NCBI GenBank assembly: GCA_030549495.1
Contig: JAUIRK010000971.1
Coordinates: 920,501-984,500, forward strand
DNA: 64,000 nucleotides
Direction: 5' to 3'
Origin: Nectonema munidae
Lineage: Eukaryota; Nematomorpha; Nectonematoida; Nectonematidae
In this document: positions 11,801 through 26,800 of the stretch, one piece after another
Position numbering within the stretch: position 1 is the stretch's first letter
Layout: each line of letters opens with the position of its first letter
Program-made: the position numbers and the translations under genes
Notes under the pieces: model-generated
The model's input: only the letters and a program-made list of their open reading frames with translations
Told to the model about the DNA's origin: nothing
Database searches by the model: none

Positions 11801-14800
11801 TGTCTAAAATAAATCGGATCAGTATTACTTAAATTATGGTTGTCACTTGAAAGGCTTCTTGACAAGATTCAGCATTTTGGAAATAAATGATGTGAAGGGA
11901 TATTACTATTTCTGTAGGTAAGAAGCATTTAGTAGATAAAATGAAGTTTCATTCTTACGAAGTTAAATATTTTTTATAGAGATTTTAAATACCATTCTGA
12001 CTGGGTGCAGAGAAAATATTTAGGAGTGCAAATTTTAAAATTTATAAGTATTTTATGTTTGTGCACAGAACTAGCATGAACAAATCTAAAAATCGCAGCC
12101 GAAAAACGGCAACTTTGTTTAGCATTCGTTCTTTCATTCATGTAAGATAGGATTGTAAAATTATCACCTCTTTCATGAAGCATCGAGTGCCTATACGTTT
12201 TCTGAATTCTTTTTAAAGTATTAATGTACTCCAAATACCAATTCTCTTTGGCGTCACCAAAAGTTGAAATAAATTAAACGGTGTTTTCATAAAATATATC
12301 ATTCTATAGTAGTTAAGTACAATTTATAGATTATCATATTGGCAAGTAATTCTTTATTTATAAAAAATCTCTGTATTATTGATTCAATTGTCAATCAACG
12401 AGTAATAAAAAATGGTAGGTAGAATGTAGCTTAAATAGTCGCGGAGCTAGGCACATCTGTTATTGTTCTCCTACTAAATAAACCTCTGTGTTGAATACCA
12501 AATGGTTGAAAGCTTTTTTGTAATATCACATTTGTAATTTTATAGGTACAAAAAACTTAAAAAAATATCACCTGAAAAATGCCGCGTATTACATTAAGAA
12601 CCTGCGTAAATCAAAATGCTCCATATGGCAATATAAGAAAATGTTTAACTTTTCACGTTATATCATTTTTAGAATTGCTGCATTTTTGGATGTTTATATG
12701 TGCAATTTTATCCATGCCATTTTTAGTGCAATTTTTTCCTGTGTCATATTTGGTTTTGGAATGATACTTCATTATAATTAGATTAACATGACAAAAAAAT
12801 TATTTAAAAGAATGTAGAACAATATCAATAAGAAAGGACTAAAATAATTGAGTATTATTAGATTTAAGAAAGGCCGTTCAAATTATATAAAATTTATAGA
12901 AAGTTCCTTTTATATGGCAGGCACGTGTCCACCCACTTCAAATGCGAGTGGCATAGTGAACACTGTATACCAGTGAAGCTCTATTACAAAAATGTAATCT
13001 TGTTGTTTTCTTTTTAGAATAAACTTTTTTAAATCTACTTTTTATTTCTTCTTTAATTTTTTTTTAATTTTTTTTATTTAGTGAAAAAAGGGGAACTTAT
13101 AGCTTGATTAAGACTTGTTTAAAATAATATTCAAATAATTAATTTCAATACCTTACTATGTAATTTACTATTCAAACAGTAATATTAGAACTTATTTTTC
13201 ACTGATTTTGTATAGCGGTGTGATGATTGGTTCAATTACAAACAAGACGTATACAGCATATCATGTAAAGTCACGGATTTCCAAACGTATAAAAATCGAA
13301 CACTTTTCGGCTAAAAATAGAATTCAGGTGGGAGATTTCAATCAAACCGAAATTTTTTCTATAAATCTGAGCTAAAAGATTACATATTCCTCAGAATTAA
13401 ACACTTTTAAACTCAATGTAGAAGAATAGGTATAATCAATCCTTATAGGGAATCTGTAGAAATTTTTTTTAAGAACTTGTTCATTGAACTTAAATGGAAT
13501 GAAGAATTCCGATGAAATTTTTATTATTTTCTCCATTTTCACTGGAAGATTTAGGCAAACATGTTATAAAATCCTGATGTAAAGTATTGATTTATGCATT
13601 ATTCTTATTATTATAATTTTAAGCAGTATATAGAGTTGTGCTGAGACAAAATAAATATATTCATTTTAAGTAAAAAAATATTTGCAAAATATTGAATTAT
13701 ACACACAAGATACACCAGACGACAATTCCTTATTTAATTAAACCCTCGCTTTCTATAAACAATTACAAAATGTAGTGACTTGAATAAATGGCGATAATAA
13801 TGACTTTTCCGCTCCGTAAAGAATTTTTTTAATTAAAAGGAACAAGAAAAAACAGTTAGTGAAACGAATGTCGAATCCACAGACAGCCCATCAAAAAGAA
13901 TTCAAGAGAGTGAAGCTTACTACCTGAAAGTTGAAATAATAAAAGCTACTGACTTGGAAGGAATGGATTCAAATGGTTTGCTAGAATCATCTATTTTAGT
14001 GATAACCTTTTTAAATGATTTTTTTCAAGTATGCGCAAAGCATTTAATTACTATTTTTGCCGTTTTATAAAAGTTTTTGTTGCAATGATTTTATTTTAAA
14101 ATGTGTATATTCACGATTTTGCTACAATTGAAAAGGAATGTTAAGATTTGAACAAGACCTTCTTCAAAAGCAAACATCTTTATTTTTCGAGAATAGACAT
14201 CCATCGTGAGAAAATGTCCAAAATAAAACTCAGTTTTAAAATCTTTAGAAGAATTGTAGTGGAATTTTAATCAAAGATTTGTCCATAGCTTCTTTTTCCC
14301 TTTTCAATAAAAGTCAAAGTATCAAGAAATATTTTGTTAATGTTTTTATAACTTCTTGAATGTTAACCATCTTAACTATAGGACAACACATCTCAGATTT
14401 AATTATTTTTATTAAGAGGCTTTAATCAGAATGTGAAATACGAAAATGATAAAATCTGTATTCGATTCTTGCCAGAAAATGTCTTTCTTAAAATCTATGT
14501 CATATAACCTGCATTTAGTTTTTAAATTTTTTGGGTATTAAAATTTTGCTTTTTTTTCATAGATTTTATTACATAATTTTTCGGTTTCTTTTTTAGATTT
14601 TATCATTTTGGAAATTCTATTTCATATTCATTCTACCGCTGATTTTGGCCATAATAGTTGATAAGTGCTCAACCAATTTCTAAATCGGCCTTAATGTGTA
14701 AAATTTTGGGGTTGAGGTTAGTGTAGGATTAGCATTAGTGTTAGAATTGAGTTGGGAAATAAATATTTATACAAAATTTTAGCTTTTTTAATGGATTATT

Positions 14801-17800
14801 TATAGTGTCGCCAAACTCGAAAATTTTTTTTAAAAATTATTACCTAAATAAATTTTATTCCATTTTTGTTAGAAAAACTTTTTTTTATTAGACTTTGTTA
14901 ATTTTTATTTTATTTTTTATGTTTTTTATTGATTTGCTTAATATTTATAATGGTGTCTAAGTTGATTATTTTTTGATGGCTATGCCAAGTAAAACTAGAA
15001 AATCTTCTTTCCTTTGGTTGATAAACTATCAAACAGATAAAATAAATTCAGCTGCTAAATTATCACAAAATGGAGATGTTTTAAGAAGACTTTTTTAAAA
15101 CTAAAAATAAAATTACCGTGAAAGATGCCACAAAAATTGTATACGATGAAGTAATAGAAATATGACAAGTAACTCACATACCAACAAGAAAAAAGCAGCA
15201 TGTCTTGAAAAAATATACATAAATATAGATCTATTCAAAAGTCTAAAGGAAAATATAGTAAAGACGAAATTTAAAAGGAAAAAAGACTTACTTCAAGCTT
15301 AAATAAATTGTTTGCCATTTTTACACACAAAGACTCTTCAATTACTTAAATATGAAGAAGATAAATTGTTTCTCCTAGCTCAGAAAACAAGAAGACAAGG
15401 TTGTATGGCAGGTTTAGATAGCAATTTTTACAAAAACAGAAAAAAAATAGAACGAAAAAATTGTCAAAAAAAATTGAGAAGAAACAAAAAATAGACCAAA
15501 AGAAAAAAATAGCATCGAAATTTTAAGCATAACTTCAACTGAAACAAGTGGGAAAAATAGAAAATGATCATTTTAAGTTTAACCCTTTAACCGAAAAACA
15601 TTCTCAATTTATTATTGTTCAATTATTTATTTATTGCGATATTCGTTTTTTTTGTATTAAGGAGAAAAATTTAAAAATCAAGAGGAGAAATTTATATCCA
15701 ATGATTTAGCACTCATTTTGTATGGAACAAAAACTAGTGATAGAAAAGCAATGAACATGATTTCAGCAACTGCATCTGCCTTGGGAAAAGATATGGATGA
15801 TTTAATTATCTTTAGAAGTACTCTAGAGCAGGGTTTCTCAATGTGGGCCATATGGCCCCCTGAGGGGCCACAACAAATTTTAAGGGGGCCACAGAAAAAA
15901 ATATGATTTCTATACCATACATCAGATCGTAGAGAAGTCACAAAACAAGTTATAAGTTCGGATTGATATAGATGGATGCTTAAATTAAAAAGGTAAGTTG
16001 ACGAAAAGACTCATTTTAATTTATAAAAATGCTCCAAAGCTTTGTCGATTTTTCTATATTATATACATATGCTGCAAAAACTATTTTAGCAACTATATCT
16101 TGAAACTTTATATGAAAATTCTATTTTCATAAAACTTTATAGTTTTGTTTCCACATCTACTAGGCTTAGACCTTTAATATGAAGTAAAAAAGACTCAATT
16201 GGAAGGCAACTTTAATTCTAAACTATTATGAAAAAAAGTTATGATTTAGAAGCACTATAATTTTTGAACCAATTTTACAGTTTTTTTGCTCTTATGTCAT
16301 GTTGTTTGAATGAATAACTTCATGAATAAGTTCCGAATTTTCGTTTTTGACCTCTAAAAAATATTTAAAAAACTTTATGGGGCCATACAATAATATTTAG
16401 GCAAAAAGGGGGCCATGGTAGAAAAAAGGTTGAGAACCATTGCTCTAGAGGTCTAGAGCGTAAAAGAAAAGCTATAGATTTTCAAGGAAAATTAAGGTAA
16501 CATTTGATGCAGATATACCAGTTTTAACTATTCATTGGGATACTAAGTTGATGTCTGATTTAGCTGGTAATGAATCCGTGGAGAGATTGATTGTTCAAAT
16601 TACTGGTGATGGAAAATTTAATTTTTAGATGTGCAAAAAATTGAAGATGGTTCTGGAACAAAAATTGTTGTAGCTGTTTTTGATTGTATCTAGTAATGGG
16701 GTTTAGAGAAAAAATTGAAGACATGTATTTTGACACTACTGCAAGTAATACTGGAGTTAAATATTGCGCATGCTAAATATTATAAAACAGCTTAAGAAAA
16801 AACTACCTGGCTTGTCGTCATCACATTAATGAAATTATTCTTTCTAATTTCACATCTGTTTGACTTTTCTTCTCGTCCAGATATTCTTCTTTTCAAACGT
16901 TTTAAAAGTTTTTGGAAAAATACAAAGTATAGATTTGCCATGGAGAGAAGAGGTTGTTGAAAAATGCTCAAGTTACCTCAAGATTGAATATCCTCGAAGA
17001 GATTATTCTGAGCTTTCATGATTGACAATTATTTGCAATTACAAAACCTGTGAGGTATTGGTCCTTACATTGAATACCTGTCTGCAGCACCAAATAATCC
17101 GTTTTTTCTGCTTTGCCTCTTTTCTATTCCCCTAACAAAATCACAAAGACATGTTTCTTTTATCAAGTTAGCGATGGATCTGAAAAAAGAGGAGAATTTT
17201 AATATTTTTACTAAATTTACGACCGCCTTCAATTTCAATTTAAACCGTATTGAGGTAAATTATTATATACTTATAACGGTTTTCTTATGTATGGGCCAAG
17301 TGTAACATATGAAGAGGTACTCTATTCCTGACCTAGAATGTCATAAATTTTCTATTTTATATATGAAATTTTTTTTTATTTATTAGTGGTCTGACAAGAT
17401 CATGGGAGAAAACTTAATATCAAGAAATAGCATTTGAATTTTATGTCACCATACAAAGTATATAAAGCATGCGTGGTCTACTATATATCTTTTTTATAAA
17501 ATCAAGAAATTTAAAAATCCTACTTCCAGTCAAAAATTTTAAATGAAATTTTCCATTCACTACAAGAATACAATGCTTTGACAAAATAAGGTATTTATTA
17601 GAACTTGAGTCAGATGGGCACGTGGAAGTCATATATTATTATTGGTCTGGCAAGAGGACGGGAGATAAGATAAATATTAGGAAATTGCGTATAATCTATT
17701 TTTCACCAAATTTGAAAAACTACATCATTTCCATGTGATATCATTTAGTAGATTTATTATTATTAGTATAGTATTTTAGTATCAGTATTGTTATTATTTG

Positions 17801-20800
17801 TACAGTCGACTATCACTGATTCAGAATGCTTGGGATTCGGCCTTTACAAATTTGTGATTTTTCCGGTTTAGTAATTCTTATTAATACAAAAAATGACAAT
17901 TTATTTACTCAATTTCTCTCGCTATAAACTTGACTCGAACTAAGATTCAATGTCAAGTGTCAATTTAATACTAAAAGTATAACAAAAAAAGTATTGCACA
18001 TTAGAATTTGTAAGTTAATTTTTAGATCCACTGATTCTACTTGGTGTAGACAATTTTTGAAAATTTCTTTTAAAATTATAGTTTTAGGCGCTTTGGTCTT
18101 TCTCCAATAACTCTTTCTTGCAAGATATGAAGAACCATTAGTTCTTCATCATTTATGAAACTTTTATTTTACTAAACCTTCAGGAAGCTCATTTGTTTAG
18201 GTAAATGTAAAGGTTACGGTGGGGTGTTTTTATCGAAAATGCATAATTGCGCCGCTTGTATCGAACTATAAGAAAGTAGGCTTGATGGGGGATTGAACCC
18301 AAGACCTTGAGTTATCGAAACCCAGTACCTAACCATCTTTACTTACACCTCATTTGTTAATTGAATCAATCATTGAATAATTTTACTAAATTAAAGATTT
18401 CTGGATTAATCAATCTGCCGGATTAACGAAGGTCCGAATTAGTGATTTTCGGTTTAGAGATGTCAACTGTATTATTAGAATTTTAATTTTAATATAAAGT
18501 AACAGTTAAAAATAAAAAATTAGAAAGAATTACTATTTTAGACATTTTAGTCGACACATTTTAATAAATAGGTGCATGGTTTACTGAAATCGCCATTTTA
18601 GATGGTGTCTATGTATAGGGAAATAAGTGCACGGTATACTGAGACCGATCATATGATGTGATTTGGCATCGTGCAATGCGTAAATTCAAAGAATTCTTTA
18701 GTCTATTCTTAGTTGCCAAATTTTCAAAACTGTATCTATTTAGAATCTATGATTTTATGATTCAAGGCACCAAAATTTTTTTTCGAAATTTTCAACCCGG
18801 TTGAATATTTGGCTCGATTTGATTGGTCATTGATTGATTTTTGTACAACTTGATTGATCCCTTGATCAAAAAAGGAACATGTGAGTTATAAGATGTGTAG
18901 AGAGCATATTTAGTCATATTTCTTTGTTTGCGCTCCCTAACGATATGTTATATAAATATTCCTATTCTTCTTATTGTGATGATTCCGAATTAATCAATTA
19001 TGTTGGATAACAATGAAAAACATTTTTTTATGCGTTGTTTGCCCATCGGAGCCAAAGTGGATGTTACACAAAAACGGAACTATAAAAGATGGAATCATAT
19101 AATTTGTAAATTTGGTAATTGCAAAATAACCAAATGAAAATTAAACTCACAAAATATGTAATATTTTTCACTATCACAATGAGAATAAATTAAATTTGAA
19201 ATGTGTAATTCAAATGTGGAAACATTGTAAAAGTATTTTGTAAAAAGAAATCTAACTAAATTATTAAATTGGATGCAATTATCATTTTATGCTTCAATAA
19301 TTTTTTACTCTTATAAATAATACATATGGAATTAAGGCTTAAGTGATCCCTACGTAAAGCTTAAACTTCATGGAAAAACACTCCACAAGACCAAGATCAT
19401 AGAACAAAATTTGAATCCTGTTTGGAACGAAATCATGGTTGCAGAACTAGAGAACTTCAACTTTGAAATCGAATTTGTCGTTATTGATCATGATAAATAC
19501 AAGAGTGATGATATCATTGGCGTTTGTGCTCTTGACCTGGAATCGCTGACATCTTTGAATGAGTGAGCTTTTTTTTCATTCACATAATAATTGACTCTCT
19601 TTTTAGAAATGTAATAACCTAAGAGAAGGGTATGTAAAATTTCATTGCAATGACATGAATAATAATAAATATCATGTAAGGGTTTGGGTTAGGTTTTGTT
19701 AGGGTCACCATTCAGATTTTTAATTTTAACTCTACCTCTTTTTTTGAAATTTTTTACAAGTTTATTTTTAACTTACTGTGCAAAAATCTAATATGAAGAA
19801 AAAAAATGTTATTTTTTCCTTAATTTACTCAATTTATATATAAAAAAATCACTATAAAAGTAATAGTAGGAAAATTAGTTTACACCCTTAAAATCTTGTC
19901 TGTCTCCCCATTTTCCAAATGATAGCTACGCCACTAGTAGTAAGACATTTTGAAAACAACATTTGCTAGTAATGAAATTAAAAAATAAGAATTGCAAAAA
20001 TTCGAGAAATAAAAGAAATTTACGTCTTTCTTTATCGCCTCCTCTTTTCTCGGGGTCGCTAATAAGCCTTAGTTATAATGCTGGAAACAAGATTCTAGAC
20101 AACTCCGCACCTCCTTAAAAGAAGATTAGCCAATGAGATATATTTGACCAAAGCGATTTAGTTTTTGTTTAATTTAATTTTAAAGCAAGTTTTATTTTTT
20201 AACTAAATCTTGTTAATCTTATTAAAAATTTTCCGATTTTGATTTTTTTTATTAAGACAAGGCATTTCATAAATTCTTTGAGCAATTTAATATATAAATT
20301 TAAATAAAGATATTCAAATATTTAATAATTTAAAGTTTACGTTATTTACATAAGTCTAAGAATATTAAATTGAGATAAAAAAACTCAACCAAATTAGTCT
20401 AAATTGATTGAAAAAGTCATAACGGTAAAAAATCTCTCAATTTTCTCATGTTCCTTGCAAAAATGGGATATAACGAATTTATAGTTACCTTAATATTTTT
20501 TCGTTGTATCCGAAAAAAGTTGAAATAAAATATGCACTTTTTTAAATTTATTTAACACATTAAAATAAATTTTTCACTTTTTTTTTTAAAAGAAATGACC
20601 TATTTTCGTTTGTTTTTAAAAATGTGTAGTAAATATATTTTTTCTGATTTGTACAATAAGATGTCTTCACTCTCTCGTTGGGAACTAAATATATGTAGTG
20701 TTTCAAGTGTCCTTCTTGCTTCAGCTTTATAGTGATTAATTTTTGCTACCCCTCATTTGATCCTTCATTTTCATCGTTGTCAAAATCATTATTTTCATCA

Positions 20801-23800
20801 AGTCCAACGCATTTAACATCAGAAGTGACCAAGTTAGCATCAACGTAGTGATTTCTTCAAATTTAATACTCGTATCCACTGAATTTATTCTTATAAAATG
20901 CTTCACATCTGCTTGCTTTCATCAAACAAGTATATGCTATCATTTATTTGATTTTCCTGACAGTCAAGAGTGCTGTTTTCTGTGACACTACTTGGAAATA
21001 TAAACCCACAATGAGGTAAACACTGTTTAATTAAACTTTCGCTTACGGAATTCAAAGCGACATTTCGCATCAAATTTGCATCCAATGCGCGGAATCTAAA
21101 ATCTTTTTTCAATTCATATTGATCTAAAAAAATTTTCAGAAGTTTTGTTCAGTAATTAACTTTAAAACTTTTTATAATACTAACTTCGCATGGTTGAAGT
21201 TGTGACGTACTGTTTAGTGGAAAATAAATTATCTTTACTACTTTCAAATCATTCAAGCATAAGTTTGAGCAGTACAATTGTCCATGAATATAATATGATT
21301 TTTCGCTTTTCTTTTACCATTTTTTTTATCAAATGCTTCTATCCATCCAGCTAAGAAAAATCTTTCTAGGCATCCATGCTCTTGAGTTAGAAGCGTAATT
21401 TATTGCGAGTTTTTGATGTTTTTAAATTATCTTCGATTTTGATATTTACATATAACAGTTAGAGGGAACATTTCAAGTTCCATCAGAATTCGCTACAACT
21501 AAAACAGAATTTCTTTCTTTGGTTAATCTACGTCCCACATAATTTTTTCCTTTGAGGTCAAGTCTTTTGTTTGGCAGAACTTTTCAAAATATTTCCGTTT
21601 CGTCAAGATGAAAAACGTTTTTAGGTGAATACTCTTTAATTAGATTTGTTAACCAAACAAATCAGAAACTACATTTAGGCTACCTGAAGCTGCTTCTCCT
21701 TAAATTTGCTTTAAAGATATATTGTATCTAGTATTCCATCTTGATATGCAAGAAGATCAACATTGCCATTGTATTTTCAACTTTTTCGCAAAGTCTGAAA
21801 CCTTATTCTGGAGAATCACTCCCTTAAATAGGTTGATTTTGAAATCTTTCCTCAACAAACCAATGCAATAATTTTCCATCTAATATACTCACTTTTGAGT
21901 CTCTTAAGCGTTTTATTTTACTTGAAACAAGGCCTGAATAGTAAAAATTAAAAAAAATTCTTTATCTTTCAGTATTATAGCCAATGATGATGGAAAAATT
22001 GAGAAACGTTTTGAAATTTGATGTTTTTTTAGATTCTACCCCACAACTTCAATTACCTCAACTTATTTTTCAAAGTAATTCGTTATAAACGAAATTCATT
22101 ATACCCAAATTCGGTATAAATGAAATCTACTGTATATAGATTTTACGTTAATGATGATTAATCATCAATCTTCAATTATCATAATAAAATTTTATTAAAA
22201 ATAACTAACTGAATTAGTTAACTCAAAAAATTAACTTTTTACTCAACTATAAAATCAACCCATTGCAACTTGTGAAAAGTAGAGAAGGTTTGAGTACAAA
22301 ATAAACGGTAAAATTTCATTTTTCTTCTAATAAAAAGCTGCCTCTTTGCAGTGGCGTAACCATGAGAATTGCCGCTCGGGGCGTGTCATAAATTTGACGC
22401 CCTTTTAATTAAAAAAAATTCGTTAAAAACACATAAAACATTATTTACTTATAAATTAGTTTTATATAAATGCTTATAATAGAAAATAATGCTTTAATAT
22501 GAAAATAAAAAAAACTCAAAAATTTATTTAATAATTACATACAAATATTCATTTTCAACTTTTTATAGATGAACTTTTCTAGCTTTTTTGTTAGCAAACT
22601 CTTCAATAACTTCTTCAAAAACTTTTTTCAGGTCTCAGATTTGTTGTGTATGCATGTTTTTTGTCTTTGTCAAATGAAAATCTCTTACAACACAAACTGG
22701 TATAAAGATCTTAACATCATATTGATTGCAATATATGAGTGATTTCAAAATATGCCGCACCTAAAAATGTGCCGCCCGGGGTGGACTGCCCCCACCGCCC
22801 CCACCTAGTTACGCCACTGCCCTTTTGATAGAAATGGATTAATTGCAACTTATTTTTGCAAATTTTGGATTTTATATTTGGAATGCAATATCAAATTTAC
22901 ATTTAGACAGAATCAATAAAATTATCCTAATTTCAAAAAGTATCGATAATATTTGTCTGCAAAGTGCGCAGTTAACTTTTTTTTACAAATCATTTTTATT
23001 CTTGGTGAAAATGTATTGTGTAAGCAAATTTTGCGACATTAAATTCAGAGTTAGAATAAATTCTCCTTCTTCTTCTTCTTCTACACCTTGTCTCCGAGTT
23101 GGGGGTCGGTGGCTGTGATCTTGAGCCTCCATTTTCCTCTATTCTCAGCACGATCTTGTTCTAACCCGAGAGCGTGTATTTTTTCCAAGAGCCTATCTTT
23201 CCATCTCTTGCAAGGTAGTTAGAATATAATTAACAAATGTTAAATGGTAAACCCGTTCTTTACTATTTCCCCATTTTGAAAATGTAATGTTTGATTATTT
23301 TTAAGGAAGTATATCTTCGAAATGGACTTGTTTGCGCTTCATTCTTCGCAAAAAACAGGCAAACTACAAATTGCATGTACTCTTTCCAATGAAAAGTTCG
23401 AATTAAATGACGTAATCTTGTGTCCATATGCTTTCAATATTTCTTTTTTTATTCTGTCTACGTTCACTTAAAATCTAAAAATAAAAGATTCAATCTAAGA
23501 TTATAAAAAATGATGCTGAGAAGTCAGATGAATAAGAACAATTTAAAATTTTGAAAGGAAATGTAAAATGTTATTCATATAAATGTAAGGAAGAAAAGAC
23601 ACATTATCGAGCACTATTTTCTTCAACTGATTATAAGCACTTTCTAGAAATTGTTATACCTTCGGTAGCTTTCAGAATAGTGACGCCACTATTTCTCTAC
23701 CTACACACTGACTTTACTTCAAATGTTCTATTCTTATGATTGCTAACACATGCTCTGACTTTCATCAGCATATCTGAAAGCATTTTCAGGAAGTGCTTAT

Positions 23801-26800
23801 GATCCGCTGGAAACGACATTCTTCGAAGATTTACCTTTTCTTCATTTTTATATGAATGACATTTTAGAGTTCCTTTGCCAATTTTATATGTTAAATATAA
23901 CGCACACTCGTTTTTTATCTAAGCAAGTGCAGATAACTAGACCGAAGTTGTTGAAAAAACGAAAAACGCAAGCATGGAAAAACACTCTCTCCATTACTAT
24001 TCTGGATGGAAAAATAAATAATGAAAATGGGGATGACCCGCACGCTGAAAACGAAGAAGAAGTCTCTCAAAAGAAAAATTTTCACTTGAAATTTTCGATA
24101 GGCAAGCAATCGTACAAGACGAAAGTAAGTTGTATCATGTGATAATAATCTTTATAAAAATATACTTATTACATTCGAAGCAAATAACCTTTTGTATGAT
24201 TTGAAGGTGTTGTCTTAACCGGTATATATTTATTGGTTTATGTATGCTAGTTTTTTTGCGGCTACACATTTAGTTTCAATGTATTATATACGATGATAGC
24301 TTCATATCTGTGTTAGCGGCAATTTCCTTTGATGTGTATTTGTATAGATCAGTGTTGTCCAAACTTTTTTCATTTATGGCACACTATAGTAAATCAAAAA
24401 ATTTTATGGCACACTATTTTTTTTAAATTAAATAACTTAAACATTAGAAAAAGAACAACTTTATTGAATAAGTAAAAAATAAAATAAAATTAGTGTGATG
24501 GATGCGGCTGATGTTTAGAATAAATAAGTTCTAAACGAGGTTTCGTTTTTGATAGAGCAACTCTCAGTTCTTGATCCATGTTAGTCAAGCGTTCTCGTTT
24601 TTTTAATTTAATAGTAGTAAGAGCCCAAAATCCCAATGGTAGTAATGTTTTTATAGCTTTTGAACTATGCCTCATGAATACTTAACCAAAACTCAGACAA
24701 TTCCATTTTAGAAAAATTTATTTTTAAAATTAAATCGTTTTTCATATCAATTTCCACTTCATTCCCTGACAAATTTGTTGCAGATATTTCAGCAAATGGA
24801 GACATAACCCAAAAAAAAGTCTAATGTCAAGATTTGGAAAATATTTGTTGAAAGCTCCAAAAAGATTATTCAGTGTCTCGATAACATCAGGAATAATTTT
24901 TGACTTCTTCTCTAAAGAATCGAGTGTAGGAAAGCAGTCAAGTTGATTTTTTGTAGCTTTAGTAATCCACAACTGAAGTTTTTCTTGAAATGCTTTTAAT
25001 TTGCCCGAAACTGAAATAATATTTCCCTTTGATCCTTGAATGCTGACGTTGAGCTGATTTAACTTATCAAAAATATCACTTAAAAAAGTGACTTCCAACC
25101 ACCAAATCTTTTGCTCCAGAACTTCGTACTTTATTTTTTGCGAATCAAAAAAAGATATAATTTCATTTTTTAATGTGATGAACCTTGATATAACTTTTCC
25201 TTTAGAAAGCCAACGCACTTCTGTATGATATAAAAGACACTTAAAATCTGCTTCCATTGATTCGCACAACTGTTCAAAAACTCTTGATTTCAAAGCACAT
25301 GACTTAATGTAGTTAACAATTTTTACAACATCATTTACTGTATTTTTGAGTTTCTCTGACAAACATTTTGACATTAGTACTTCTCTATGAATCATGCAAT
25401 GATTGACTTTAATATTTGTATTTTGTTGAAGAACAAAAGATGTAAATCCCTTATTTTTTCCTTGCATCGAAGGAGCACCATCTGTACAAACACTGACGCA
25501 ATGAGTCCTTAGCATATTATATGCTACAACATTTTCATTCACTTACTGAAAAATATCTTTTCCAGTTGTTGTCAGTTTCAATTCTTCACAGAAAAAAAAC
25601 TCTTCAGTTATTTTTTGTTTTTTACAATTCGTAAAAATGCAAGCAAGTGTGCCTTTTTGTTTATATCAGTTAAAGTTTACATGTATACGTGTATTAATTT
25701 ACATGTTCTTGATTCAAAAATATACGTGTATTCTTCGCCTGATTTTATACGCTTTTACTTCGAATTTTGTGGGGATGCTTTGAATTAATTTAATCTCTTT
25801 AAATTTATAAACCTTGAAATGAAGATTACTTTTCCCTGAATTATCGCAAATTCTTTCCACATAAAGAAGAAGAAGAACAATTTTTTTAGAAAAAAAAACA
25901 TTAGAATAAAATAAAATTGATAGCTTATACACGATTATAGAAAAAAAATCTATTATAGATCTTTAGAAAAATATTTATTCTTTTTAAATATATCGTTGAC
26001 CCCCCTTACTTTTAGTTTCGTATGTGCATAATTTGATAAAAATTAATTATTAAAGACTAGGTTTAATCTTTCTATTCTAAAAGTAAGGGGAGCCAACGAT
26101 ATATTTAAAAAGAATAAATATTTTTTAATTTGAACATTTTTCGATTCTTTGATTACACTGTACAACAATAGAAAAAAAACAAAAATGTGATTAGCATTTT
26201 TTTCACGCTGATAACGAATATGGAAGTGGTTTTTTTGTGGCACATTTCAGTTTTTTGTAAAAAATAAATTTTGATTTCACGATCTTAACAGTATAAAATT
26301 TTTTAAAGAATATTTTTCGATTCTTTGATTACAAAATTTTATTTTGATTATTTGACAAATATATTATTTAATATCGTGAAAAAATTGCAAAAATATAGGT
26401 AATGACTTATTTAACATCGTCTCTCCGAATGAGGTATATCAAATCTTACATCTAGCAAAATATGAACTGACAGATTGGAGATGAACCATCGTAGTATACA
26501 GGTATATATGTAATAACTTATGTAACAGCGTATCCCCGAATGAGGTATATCAAATCTTACATCTAGCAAATTATGAACAGAAAGTTGAACATTGTCTCCC
26601 TAGTTATTTGTACATGGAATAGAAACCATCGTAGTATACAGGTTGGAGATGAATCATCGTAGTATACAGGTTGGAGATGAATTATCGTAGTATACAGGTT
26701 GGAGATGAATCATTGTAGTATATAGTTTGGAGATGAATCATCGTAGTATACAGGTTGGAGATGAATTATCGTAGTATACAGGTTGGAGATGAATCATTGT

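Noticed and set aside
12920-12995. GC-richer spot that might be an element terminus
   Set aside because: No matching inverted repeat or target duplication was found nearby.
15718-15906. 62-codon + frame
   Set aside because: It starts in the decayed transposase-like gene and runs across the boundary into an inserted hAT MITE.
23852-23923. MNDILEFLCQ.. as an N-terminal start for a separate C2 protein
   Set aside because: The frame before 23924 has no C2 pattern and no phase-compatible role; the acceptor at 23923 makes the rest an internal MCTP exon.
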